Origin: Pseudomonas rustica
Lineage (GTDB): Bacteria; Pseudomonadota; Gammaproteobacteria; Pseudomonadales; Pseudomonadaceae
Reading direction: 5' to 3'
Assembly (NCBI RefSeq): GCF_018336155.1
Contig: NZ_JAGYHF010000001.1
Location: 372,001-436,000, forward strand
Length of the DNA: 64,000 nt
Under the pieces are notes generated by a model. It saw only the letters and a program-made list of their open reading frames with translations, was not told the origin of the DNA and made no database searches. Positions 56,970 to 64,000 of this stretch are shown here, one piece after another. The position numbers were made by a program, and so were the translations under genes. Each line of letters opens with the position of its first letter. Position 1 is the first letter of the stretch.

Positions 56970-58313
56970 TCAGGCCTGGGCTGCTAGAACACGTCGTTCC
57001 CAGGGGGTAATTTCATCAAAGAAACTCGTCAACTCCATGGTCTTCGAAGCGATGTAGCCTTCGATGAACTCCTTGCCGAACAGTTCCATGGCCAATTGGC
57101 TACGTTTCAGACGTTCGAGTGCGGCATGCAAGGTACACGGCAGCGACAGATTGTCCGGGACTTCGAATTCACCCTGAATTGCTTCGGTCGGTTCCAGCTC
57201 ATGCTCGATGCCATGCAAGCCCGCGGCCAGGCTGGCGGCGATTGCCAGATACGGGTTGGCGTCGGCGCCCGGCAAACGGTTTTCGACCCGACGGGCTACT
57301 GGTGAACTGGCGGGAATCCGTAAGCCGGCGGCGCGATTGTCATGTGACCAGCAGGCATTGTTCGGTGACGCGAATGGATGGCACAGACGCTGATAGGAGT
57401 TCACGTTGGGCGCAAACAGCGCGGTGAATTCAGCCATGCCCGCCTGCTGTCCGCCGATGAAGTGGCGGAACATTGCGGTCGGCTGGCCCTTCTCGTCACT
57501 GAATACATTTTTGCCGCTGCCGATCTCGACGATGCTCTGGTGAATGTGCATCGAACTGCCCGGCGTGTGCGCCAGCGGTTTGGCCATGCACACCACGGTC
57601 AGCCCGTGCTTGAGCGCGACTTCTTTGAGCAAGTGTTTGAACAGGAAGGTCTGGTCGGCCAGCAACAGCGGATCACCGTGCAGCAAGTTGATCTCAAACT
57701 GGCTGACGCCCATTTCATGCATAAAGGTGTCGCGCGGCAAACCGAGGGCCGCCATGCATTTATAGACTTCGTTGAAGAACGGCCGCAGACCGTTGTTGGA
57801 ACTGACGCTGAACGCCGACTGCCCATCCTCGCGGCGACCGTCGAGACCAACGGGTGGGCGGAACGGTTGATTCGGATCGGTATTGGGCGCGAAGACAAAG
57901 AATTCCAGCTCGGTCGCCACCACCGGCGCCAGGCCCAACGCCGCATAACGGGCGATGACTTTCTTCAACTGGCCACGGGTCGACAGGTTGGAGCTTTCGC
58001 CTGTCAGCTCATCGGCATCGCAGATCGCCCATGCGCGCGGCTCGTCGCTCCACGGCAACGGATGAATCATGCTCGGTTCGGCCACCAGCGCCAGGTCACC
58101 GTCATCGCTGCCGTAAAACTTCGCCGCCGGGTAACCGCCCATGATGCATTGCAGCAGCACACCCCGCGCCATCTGCAAACGCCGCCCTTCGAGGAACCCC
58201 TCGGCGGTCATCACCTTGCCTCGCGGCACGCCGTTCAAATCCGGCGTGACACATTCAATCTCATCAATGCCCGTCAATCGCTGTGCGAGTGAGCGCTGGC
58301 CATCGGTTGTCAT
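56970..58313 (-). CDS. Glutamine synthetase family protein, likely gamma-glutamylpolyamine synthetase
   Basis: A 447-aa cytosolic enzyme of the GS type I-like family. ATELEFFVF and HEMGVSQFEINL (Mg/substrate glutamates), GSSMHIHQS (His for ATP) and NSYQRLCHPFASPN are seen. The length and missing adenylylation loop fit the PuuA/PauA/SpuI class, which ligates glutamate to putrescine or other amines. No other polyamine gene is near, so the substrate is an inference. Start 58313 (MTTDGQRSLAQRL). Confidence 0.85.
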   Translation of the reverse strand: MTTDGQRSLAQRLTGIDEIECVTPDLNGVPRGKVMTAEGFLEGRRLQMARGVLLQCIMGGYPAAKFYGSDDGDLALVAEPSMIHPLPWSDEPRAWAICDADELTGESSNLSTRGQLKKVIARYAALGLAPVVATELEFFVFAPNTDPNQPFRPPVGLDGRREDGQSAFSVSSNNGLRPFFNEVYKCMAALGLPRDTFMHEMGVSQFEINLLHGDPLLLADQTFLFKHLLKEVALKHGLTVVCMAKPLAHTPGSSMHIHQSIVEIGSGKNVFSDEKGQPTAMFRHFIGGQQAGMAEFTALFAPNVNSYQRLCHPFASPNNACWSHDNRAAGLRIPASSPVARRVENRLPGADANPYLAIAASLAAGLHGIEHELEPTEAIQGEFEVPDNLSLPCTLHAALERLKRSQLAMELFGKEFIEGYIASKTMELTSFFDEITPWERRVLAAQA

Positions 58314-58415
58314 GACGCAATCCTTGTTGTTGTGCGAGCCGCGAACGGCGACCCGGACAAAATAGGCTGCGGCTGTTCGGAATATCAAGCAGCGTCAAAT
58401 AAATATCCGATCTTC

Positions 58416-58499
58416 TGTAGGAGCTGCCGAAGGCTGCGATCTTTTGATGTTGCCGTTAGAAACAAGATCAAAAGATCGCAGCCTTCGGCAGCTCCTACA
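58416..58499. repeat. REP-like inverted repeat, family A
   Basis: Arms tgtaggagctgccgaaggct at 58416 and agccttcggcagctcctaca ending 58499. Confidence 0.93.
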
Positions 58500-58535
58500 C
58501 GGGGAGAACGTTGCCGTCAGGATCAGTCGAACGTC

Positions 58536-59228
58536 TCAGGGGAGAAAGAGGCTGAAGAGGCCGCCACCGAGTGGGCCGCCGTTGCTGATTTCGGTGCGTC
58601 CTTCGACGCCGTTGCGCTGATGCAATGCGGCAATACGGTTGGCGAAATACAGACCCAATCCCGTGCTGCCGCTGCTGTGATTGATGCCCTGCACGTAATC
58701 GGCCTGACGCTCAAGCATCTCGGTCGGGTAACCGGCGCCATCATCATTGATGGTCAGCACCAACTGCCCCGCCTCGTCGCTGACAGTAATCAGCAACGAC
58801 TCGCGGGCATAACGAATCGCATTGTTGATGCAGTTGCCGAGCACCGAAGCAATCAGTTCACGGTCGAAGAAACCCAGCGGACACAGCGGATCAATTTCAT
58901 AGGTGGCGATGATCCCGCGACTGGCGAACACTTCCTGATGCGCCGCCAGTTGCGCCTCGATGAAGTCGTCGAGCTCGTGATACGCCGGCTGCAACGGCAT
59001 CTGATTTACACCGAGCTTATACAGCCCGAGCAACTGCACGAGCATGCCGTTGAGGTGAGCGAACTCGAAGTCGATCACGCCCAGCTCAGAACCCTCGCGC
59101 TGCGCTGGCGGCAACCGCGCCAGCCATTGGCTGTGCGCCTGCATGAGCATCGCCAGCGAGTTCTTCATGTCGTGAACGGTGGAGGCGATCACCGTGGAAA
59201 AATCCAGTGTTTGCTCGTCGTGGTTCAT
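58536..59228 (-). CDS. Soluble sensor histidine kinase
   Basis: A 230-aa kinase with no membrane segment. The phospho-acceptor is His19 in STVHDMKNSLAML, an HDxKN-type H-box; the N box GNCINNAIRYA, G1 DDGAGYP and G2 SSGSTGLGLYFANR are present. It lacks any sensor domain of its own, so it must receive input from a partner. Its ATG overlaps the stop of the upstream regulator gene. Role unknown. Confidence 0.87.
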   Translation of the reverse strand: MNHDEQTLDFSTVIASTVHDMKNSLAMLMQAHSQWLARLPPAQREGSELGVIDFEFAHLNGMLVQLLGLYKLGVNQMPLQPAYHELDDFIEAQLAAHQEVFASRGIIATYEIDPLCPLGFFDRELIASVLGNCINNAIRYARESLLITVSDEAGQLVLTINDDGAGYPTEMLERQADYVQGINHSSGSTGLGLYFANRIAALHQRNGVEGRTEISNGGPLGGGLFSLFLP

Positions 59229-60829
59229 TCGCCAAACGCCTTGCTTTTCAGCTTCTGGTAACGCGCATGACGCGCGTCGGTGTCGGGCATCAGGCCGACC
59301 ATTTTCAGGCAGGCCCGACATTCTTCCAGCTCCGCCGACGGCACCGACGTGTCGGTACCGTGCAGCAGCGACTGGGCCAAGTTCAGCGCAATACTGATGT
59401 TCTTCGGCTGCAACTTCAGCGCCTTGCGGAACACCTCGCGGGCCTCCACCAGATTGCCGGTCTTGTACACGCGCACGCCCTGACGGTTGAGGTCGGCAGC
59501 GGCGTTGCTCGAACTGAGGATAGTCGGGTCATCGGTGAGCTTGGCGATGTCTTTCATCACCGCCGGATCATCGCCGTAGATCTCCGCGCAACTCTTGAGC
59601 ATCGAAGTGCCCGCCTCGGCCTGACCGAGCATTTGCAATTGCTTGGCCACCAACAACGCGGCCTCAGGACTCATGAATTGCTCCATGCCGTCGAGACGCA
59701 ACATCGCTTGTTCGGTGAGTTTATCAGCGGTTTCGGCATCGTTGAGCAACAGGCTGGTGGCCTTCATCAACCGCGCACGAATTTGCAGGCCCGGGTCGCT
59801 CGGGTTTTCCTTGGCCACGGCGCTGAGCGTAGTGTTGATCTCCAGCCGCGTGCGCGTATCGAGACCGCGCTCGCTGCCCTTGCTGATCAACGCGTGGGCC
59901 AGACCGAGGTTGCTTTCCGCATCCTTGAAACGCGACTGCGCGCCCTGCGCCACGGCCTGCCGATAAGCCCGCGAGGCTGTGTCAAAATCTTCGTTGGTCA
60001 TCGCCAGTTTGCCGAGCAAGGCCTGCCGGCGCACCGCCAGCGGCGACAAGCGAATCGCCTCTTCAAGCACCCGTTGCGCGCCTTTGGTATCACCCTCAGC
60101 CACCAGCACATCGGCCATGCCGTCATACAGCGACGGCATCATCGGAAACACCTTCAGGGCTTTTTCGTAAACGCCTTTGGCCTGCGCAATCTGCCCGCGC
60201 TTGAACAACAGTTTGCCCAACCCGGCAAACGCCCACGGCAACGGCCGGTCAGCAATGATGCCGTCGTAGAGGCGCTCCAGCGCTTCGTTCTGATTGAGAT
60301 CACGCAACGCATCGGCGCGGTAACGCAGGCACAACGGCGAGTAGCGAATGTCCTGCTTGCACAACGCGATGCAGGCGTTGAGCACCTCAACCGGTTTGCC
60401 ACGGTCGAGGGCCTGCAGAATCGGTTTGAGCAAAGTCTTGCGCTGCTCCAGACGCTCCAGTCGCTGCGCCAGACCCGAACGGTTGAACGGCTTGGTCAGA
60501 TACGCATCCGGCTCATGCTCCAACGCACTTAGCACCATCGCCTGACTGGTCTCGGCGGTGACCATGACAAACACCGCTTCATGGCTGATGAGCTTTTCCA
60601 GCATCAGGTCTTCAAGCACCTGCTGGCCGTTCTTCTTGCCGTCGCCGAGATGGAAATCCTGCAGGATAAAATCGTAGGACTTCTGCGCACACATCTTCAG
60701 CGCTTGCTCACCGGTGTCCGCGGTGTCGACGTCCTTGACCCCAAGCTCACGCAGCATCGAGCGAACCGAACTGCGAAAATCCGAGAAATCATCGACGATC
60801 AGAAAACGCTTTTGGTGATACGACAGCAT
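59225..60829 (-). CDS. Response regulator with TPR-rich C-terminal half
   Basis: A 534-aa cytosolic protein: receiver about 8-130 with VDDFSD, phospho-acceptor Asp58 (FILQDFHLG) and switch Lys in YLTKPFNRS, then TPR-like repeats from about 150 to 500 (AFAGLGKLLFKRGQIAQAKGVYEKAL, SLYDGMADVLVAEGDTKGAQRVLEEAI, LNRQGVRVYKTGNLVEAREVFRKAL). There is no DNA-binding domain, so it acts through protein contacts. It is coupled to the soluble kinase gene. Start at 60829 (MLSYHQKRFLIVDD). Confidence 0.9.
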   Translation of the reverse strand: MLSYHQKRFLIVDDFSDFRSSVRSMLRELGVKDVDTADTGEQALKMCAQKSYDFILQDFHLGDGKKNGQQVLEDLMLEKLISHEAVFVMVTAETSQAMVLSALEHEPDAYLTKPFNRSGLAQRLERLEQRKTLLKPILQALDRGKPVEVLNACIALCKQDIRYSPLCLRYRADALRDLNQNEALERLYDGIIADRPLPWAFAGLGKLLFKRGQIAQAKGVYEKALKVFPMMPSLYDGMADVLVAEGDTKGAQRVLEEAIRLSPLAVRRQALLGKLAMTNEDFDTASRAYRQAVAQGAQSRFKDAESNLGLAHALISKGSERGLDTRTRLEINTTLSAVAKENPSDPGLQIRARLMKATSLLLNDAETADKLTEQAMLRLDGMEQFMSPEAALLVAKQLQMLGQAEAGTSMLKSCAEIYGDDPAVMKDIAKLTDDPTILSSSNAAADLNRQGVRVYKTGNLVEAREVFRKALKLQPKNISIALNLAQSLLHGTDTSVPSAELEECRACLKMVGLMPDTDARHARYQKLKSKAFGE

Positions 60830-61073
60830 CGAAGATTTCCAGGCAATTGAAGTGAGGGCAATTTCGGGCGCGACGATGATAGCTGGCGGCAAAATGCTAT
60901 CAAGGAATTTCACGCGACTTTGAAGTCACCGAGTACGTTATCGGCAACGGGTGGCGTTCCCTGAGGGTGGGTGCCTGAAGATTCCTGATGTGTTTGTCGG
61001 AGCGCGATGCTGAAAAAGAAACCAACTCAGCCAGATCACTTCCACATTGCTGGAACTCTCATACGAAAGGCAC

Positions 61074-61111
61074 AAAAAAGCCCCACCAGGATTGTCCTGA
61101 ATGGGGCTTTT
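61074..61111 (-). terminator. Terminator after tRNA-Arg
   Basis: Stem aaaagcccca / tggggctttt around an inner ccagga/tcctga pair; on the minus strand it is followed by TTTTTTGTG. It ends 6 bases after the tRNA 3' end. Confidence 0.9.
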
Positions 61112-61117
61112 GAAAGG

Positions 61118-61194
61118 TGGTGTCCCAGGCGGGGTTCGAACCTGCAACCTTCCCCTTAGGAGGGGGATGCTCTATCCAATTGAGCTACTGAGAC
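61118..61194 (-). tRNA. tRNA-Arg (anticodon CCU)
   Basis: A 77-base tRNA with encoded CCA. Acceptor GTCTCAG pairs with CTGGGAC (one G-T pair), D stem GCTC/GAGC, anticodon stem TCCCC/GGGGA with loop CTCCTAA (anticodon CCT), T loop GGTTCGAACC. It reads the rare AGG codon. Confidence 0.97.
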
Positions 61195-61488
61195 ACTAAG
61201 TTGTCGCGGGCAGACGCGGCGCGACGGACGGCGTGCATGGTAACGGCCAGGCCCTGATTTGTCATGTCATCCGTAGGGCTTTTTAAGTGTAGGCAGGCGC
61301 CCTGCAAGGCTGCGGGATGTTTTACCGTGCAATTTGCACTACCACAAAATGCCATCATTGCAGATTGCAACCTAGGCGCTGTGAAAAACCCTCTCAAATG
61401 CTTGTTTTTAAAGGACTTAACAGCGGTTAGACTGTTGGCACGGCGGCTGCTATGTCTGTTCCATAGAAGAACAATCGGAGTCCGCCTC

Positions 61489-61719
61489 ATGAACAGCACC
61501 CTCTTGCTTGCAAACGCAATCGCATTGGCGGTCTTGGTGGGCTTTCACTTCGCCCCGGACAGTCATGAGACGGTCGCCCAGCGCATGCCACATTACCTGC
61601 AAGTGCAGAAGCAGCCGCAACTGGCGGTGCTGAGCGATCAGGGCAGCTACGGCCCAAGAGCTGTAAGCGAGGCTGATCAGGCTTTGCCGGCGCAGGTTTC
61701 CGAACGTCTGGTTTTTTGA
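61489..61719 (+). CDS. Small protein with N-terminal hydrophobic segment, 76 aa
   Basis: A 76-aa protein: hydrophobic segment at about 3-20 (STLLLANAIALAVLVGFHF), then a polar tail. It could be a signal anchor or a signal peptide. CGGAG lies about 9 bases before the ATG. It is 20 bases upstream of another small membrane protein gene, so they are likely one operon. Not recognised. The 290-base gap upstream (61195-61488) holds no other gene that I can support. Confidence 0.65.
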   Translation: MNSTLLLANAIALAVLVGFHFAPDSHETVAQRMPHYLQVQKQPQLAVLSDQGSYGPRAVSEADQALPAQVSERLVF

Positions 61720-61739
61720 AATATCTTCAGGAGTACAGC

Positions 61740-61919
61740 ATGTCCAAATCAGCTGCAGGATTTCTGATCCTCGCCTTATTGAGTGGCGTTTTGCATTTTT
61801 CGCTGTTCGAGGACACCCAGGTCACCCTGCCCCTGATCGGCTGCGGCGTGTTTGCGGTGTTGTTTGTGCTGGCGCTGGTGGCCGGGCGCAGGATCAAGTT
61901 TGACCCGGTGCTGCGTTGA
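61740..61919 (+). CDS. Small membrane protein, 59 aa
   Basis: A 59-aa protein with two hydrophobic helices (about 6-22 and 31-50) ending in a positive tail (AGRRIKFDPVLR). A CAGGAG ribosome site precedes the ATG. Its last 26 bases overlap the 3' end of the converging phnN gene. Function unknown. Confidence 0.7.
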   Translation: MSKSAAGFLILALLSGVLHFSLFEDTQVTLPLIGCGVFAVLFVLALVAGRRIKFDPVLR

Positions 61920-62463
61920 GATTGAGCACATCCAGCAATTGATTGACGGCGGTCGCCAGATCGCCGGAGTTGTCGATTAGATTCACGGGCGTGTCGCTGG
62001 CTCGTCTGTCTTTGAACAGCGCATTGCGCGCCAGCCTCGCATCGATTTGCTCAAGGGTCTCACGGCCTCGTTTGAGCAAGCGTTCACGCAGCACTTCATC
62101 CCTCACCGTCAACAGCACTGGCACTAGCGTTGGATACAACTCCTGCGCTTGTCGCAGATTGGCGCGCGAGCCATTCACCAAGACGTTTCGCCCGTCTTTA
62201 AGCCACTGATCCATTTCTACTGGAATGCCGTAAGCGAGGCCATTAGCGTGCCAGGCCAGCGCGAAGTCACCGGCTTGCTGGCGGCGCTCAAACTCTCCTG
62301 GCGTAACGCCGACCGCGTCCTCACCCACAGACTCCGCTGATCGGGTTATCACCCGGCGAATGATTTCGCAATTCATCGCACGCAAAGGTTCGCGTGCCGC
62401 CTCAATCAGGCTGTCCTTGCCTGAACCGGACGGCCCCATCAGATAAATAAGCTTGCCATCCAT
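61894..62463 (-). CDS. phnN: Ribose 1,5-bisphosphate phosphokinase PhnN
   Basis: A 189-aa guanylate-kinase-like enzyme making PRPP from ribose 1,5-bisphosphate, the last step of phosphonate breakdown by the C-P lyase path. The P-loop GPSGSGKDSL near 10-19, VITRSAESVGED and DNSGDL are visible. It stands alone: no other phn gene is in the window. In PAO1 the phn cluster lies beside amrZ and ends in phnN, so this looks like a remnant (inference). Start 62463. Confidence 0.88.
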   Translation of the reverse strand: MDGKLIYLMGPSGSGKDSLIEAAREPLRAMNCEIIRRVITRSAESVGEDAVGVTPGEFERRQQAGDFALAWHANGLAYGIPVEMDQWLKDGRNVLVNGSRANLRQAQELYPTLVPVLLTVRDEVLRERLLKRGRETLEQIDARLARNALFKDRRASDTPVNLIDNSGDLATAVNQLLDVLNLNAAPGQT

Positions 62464-62852
62464 CCTGAAAATGCCCTCTGGCACGGGTCTGCCCCTAGTA
62501 AATCGGCAAATTGCCACTATCCTGTACAGGTAAGGAACAAGGATAGAAAGCCGCATAGCATGCACGTTCTGAGGTCTTTGGACACCCATTGATGTGCAAC
62601 AGGAAGCGGCCAGTGATTCGGACGAAGGCAAAGATTTCAAACCAGTCCGCATTTCTGACAATTGGTGCTGGCATTACGCCTTTACCCGGCCCAATATTTG
62701 TCACAGAATTGACGCCAATGAACTGGCAATTTTGAGGCATGATGCGCGCCTCTTAACAATTCAGGTTGAACCATTTGGTCCGGATGCTTGTCCTATCACA
62801 CATCCTGCGGCCATTCCCGAGAACCGCTCCCCTGAACTAACCGGTTAAATAT

Positions 62853-63179
62853 ATGCGCCCATTGAAACAGGCAATTTATTCCAGCCGTACGGCTGACAAG
62901 TTCGTCGTACGTCTGCCAGACGGAATGCGTGAACGCATTGCCGAGGTGGCTCGCAATCATCATCGCAGCATGAACTCCGAAATCATCGCGCGCCTTGAAC
63001 AGAGCCTTATTCAAGAAGGTGCACTGGGCGAAGAGCTGAGCATGCGCCTTGACAGCCCTGAGCTGTCGCTTCACGAACGTGAGTTGCTGCAACGCTTCCG
63101 CCAGCTGTCGCACCGCCAACAGAACGCATTGGTGTCGTTGATCGCACACGACGCCGAGATGGCCGCAGACGCGTCCTGA
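62853..63179 (+). CDS. amrZ: Arc/MetJ-type regulator AmrZ (AlgZ)
   Basis: A 108-aa ribbon-helix-helix DNA-binding protein. [22 protein letters not shown] (about 12-33) is the ribbon and first helix; [18 protein letters not shown] follows; the C-terminal [27 protein letters not shown] forms the tetramer part. The sequence closely matches P. aeruginosa AmrZ, which controls alginate, motility (via fleQ) and c-di-GMP genes. In P. fluorescens AmrZ is a global regulator too. No clear ribosome site before the ATG at 62853; the 389-base upstream gap holds its promoter, of which I could not identify the elements. Confidence 0.95.
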   Translation: MRPLKQAIYSSRTADKFVVRLPDGMRERIAEVARNHHRSMNSEIIARLEQSLIQEGALGEELSMRLDSPELSLHERELLQRFRQLSHRQQNALVSLIAHDAEMAADAS

Positions 63180-63196
63180 GCTACACCGAATATCTC

Positions 63197-63224
63197 AAGC
63201 CAGCATGATTGCTGGCTTTTTTTT
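63197..63224 (+). terminator. Terminator of amrZ
   Basis: Stem aagccagca / tgctggctt with loop tgat and a run of eight T residues, 17 bases after the stop. Confidence 0.93.
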
Positions 63225-63255
63225 GCCTTCGATTTGGCTGATCAAACACGGTACC

Positions 63256-63350
63256 TGTGGCGAGGGGATTTATCCCCGCTGGGCTGCGCAGCAGTCCCAA
63301 TGTTTTTGGGGCCGCTGCGCAGCCCAACGGGGATAAATCCCCTCGCCACA
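63256..63350. repeat. REP-like inverted repeat, family D
   Basis: Arms tgtggcgaggggatttatcc at 63256 and ggataaatcccctcgccaca ending 63350, inner gggctgcgcagcag/gctgcgcagccc. Confidence 0.93.
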
Positions 63351-63387
63351 ATGGTTTTGTATTGCCCGCTGTTTAGACATCAGGCAC

Positions 63388-63420
63388 AAAAAAGCCCGCC
63401 AATTTGGCGGGCTCTTTGTT
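63388..63420 (-). terminator. Terminator of mgtE
   Basis: Stem agcccgccaa / ttggcgggct; on the minus strand followed by TTTTTTGTG. 10 bases after the mgtE stop. Confidence 0.9.
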
Positions 63421-63429
63421 TGCAGCGGG

Positions 63430-64000
63430 TCAGAGCAGGAAGATTGTCGCCAACCCGAGGAAGATGAAGAAGCCACCGCTGTCGGTCATCGCGGTGATCA
63501 TCACGCTGGCGCCCATGGCCGGGTCGCGGCCCATCTTGGCCAGCGTCATCGGGATCAGTACACCCATCAGCGCTGCCAGCAGCAGGTTGAGCGTCATTGC
63601 CGCCGTCATCACCACACCCAACGACCAGCTGCCGTAGAGCAGATAAGCGACCACACCGATCACCCCGCCCCAGACCAGGCCGTTGATCAAACCTACGGCC
63701 AGTTCCTTGCGCATCAGACGCGAGGTATTGCCGGTGCTGACCTGATCGAGCGCCATCGCCCGGACGATCATGGTGATCGTCTGGTTACCGGAGTTGCCAC
63801 CAATACCCGCCACGATCGGCATCAACGCCGCCAGCGCTACCAGCTTCTCGATCGAGCCTTCAAACAGACCAATCACACGGGACGCAACAAACGCGGTGAT
63901 CAGGTTGACTGCCAGCCACGCCCAACGGTTACGCAGCGATTTCCACACGGAGGCGAAGATGTCTTCCTCTTCACGCAGACCCGCCATGTTGAGGACTTCG
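63430..64000 (-). CDS. mgtE: Magnesium transporter MgtE, C-terminal part (cut by window end)
   Basis: The last 190 or so residues of MgtE: the membrane domain with MPIVAGIGGNSGNQTITMIVRA, the selectivity segment of this family, and LGLATIFLL at the end. The frame is open through position 64000, so the N-terminal and CBS domains lie outside the window. It imports Mg2+ as a dimeric channel. Confidence 0.93.
   Translation of the reverse strand, partial: EVLNMAGLREEEDIFASVWKSLRNRWAWLAVNLITAFVASRVIGLFEGSIEKLVALAALMPIVAGIGGNSGNQTITMIVRAMALDQVSTGNTSRLMRKELAVGLINGLVWGGVIGVVAYLLYGSWSLGVVMTAAMTLNLLLAALMGVLIPMTLAKMGRDPAMGASVMITAMTDSGGFFIFLGLATIFLL

Noticed and set aside
62594..62848. An 84-codon open frame just upstream of amrZ
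   Set aside because: No ribosome site, no recognisable domain, composition unlike its neighbours' coding DNA; it more likely is the amrZ control region.
62700..62852. A sigma-22 (AlgU) promoter for amrZ
   Set aside because: Only weak matches (GAACCA with a TCCTA 17 bases later); not good enough to call.

Overview
The window is chromosomal DNA of a Pseudomonas, most likely of the P. fluorescens group. This rests on high-GC codon use, FabA/FabB, GacS, OprH-PhoP-PhoQ, PcpS, two-ATP-cone NrdA, AmrZ, FlgZ and gene orders that match P. aeruginosa PAO1 blocks (hybrid kinase-fabA-fabB; gacS-RR-HK-cysM-rlmD-relA-mazG; oprH-phoP-phoQ near pcpS; a two-component pair beside nrdA). More than 20 copies of interspersed palindromic (REP-like) repeats of at least five families sit between genes, which is typical of this group. 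No plasmid, phage, transposase or CRISPR locus was seen.

Layout. 1-7.1 kb: sixA, a DUF4389 protein and gpsA on the minus strand, divergent from a coupled cassette of TonB-dependent receptor, periplasmic binding-like protein and hybrid histidine kinase. 7.1-11 kb: fabA-fabB, a 62-aa protein and an AT-richer nitrilase-like gene. 11-25 kb: DUF2058 gene, mazG, relA, rlmD, cysM, a two-component pair, gacS, ldhA and small zinc-ribbon and lipoprotein genes. 25-34.7 kb: thioredoxin lipoprotein, arsC-wrbA-DUF2069 operon, Tag-like glycosylase, ttcA, Yip1 protein, sprT, a class III CoA-transferase, dctA and an AraC regulator. 34.7-46 kb: phoQ, phoP, oprH, a dienelactone hydrolase, pcpS, an RstAB-like pair and nrdA. 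46-55.5 kb: repeats, flgBCDE, cheR, cheV, flgA, flgM, flgN, flgZ. 55.5-64 kb: MFS transporter, glutamine-synthetase-like gene, soluble kinase with a response regulator/TPR protein, tRNA-Arg(CCU), two small membrane proteins, an orphan phnN, amrZ and the 3' part of mgtE.

Working together. The window is rich in signalling: six two-component kinases or pairs, among them GacS and a PA1611-like hybrid kinase of the same global network, plus AmrZ and the c-di-GMP receptor FlgZ, which all bear on the motile/sessile switch. The flagellar genes show a textbook hierarchy in their promoters: sigma-54 sites before flgB and flgA and a sigma-28 site before flgM. Other readable control regions are a sigma-54 promoter with twin palindromes before dctA, an 11-bp-phased PhoP-box array before oprH, and DnaA and NrdR candidate sites followed by a long structured leader before nrdA. 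The best candidates for something little described are the receptor/binding protein/hybrid kinase cassette, the nitrilase-like orphan, the nrdA leader and the soluble kinase/TPR-regulator pair.
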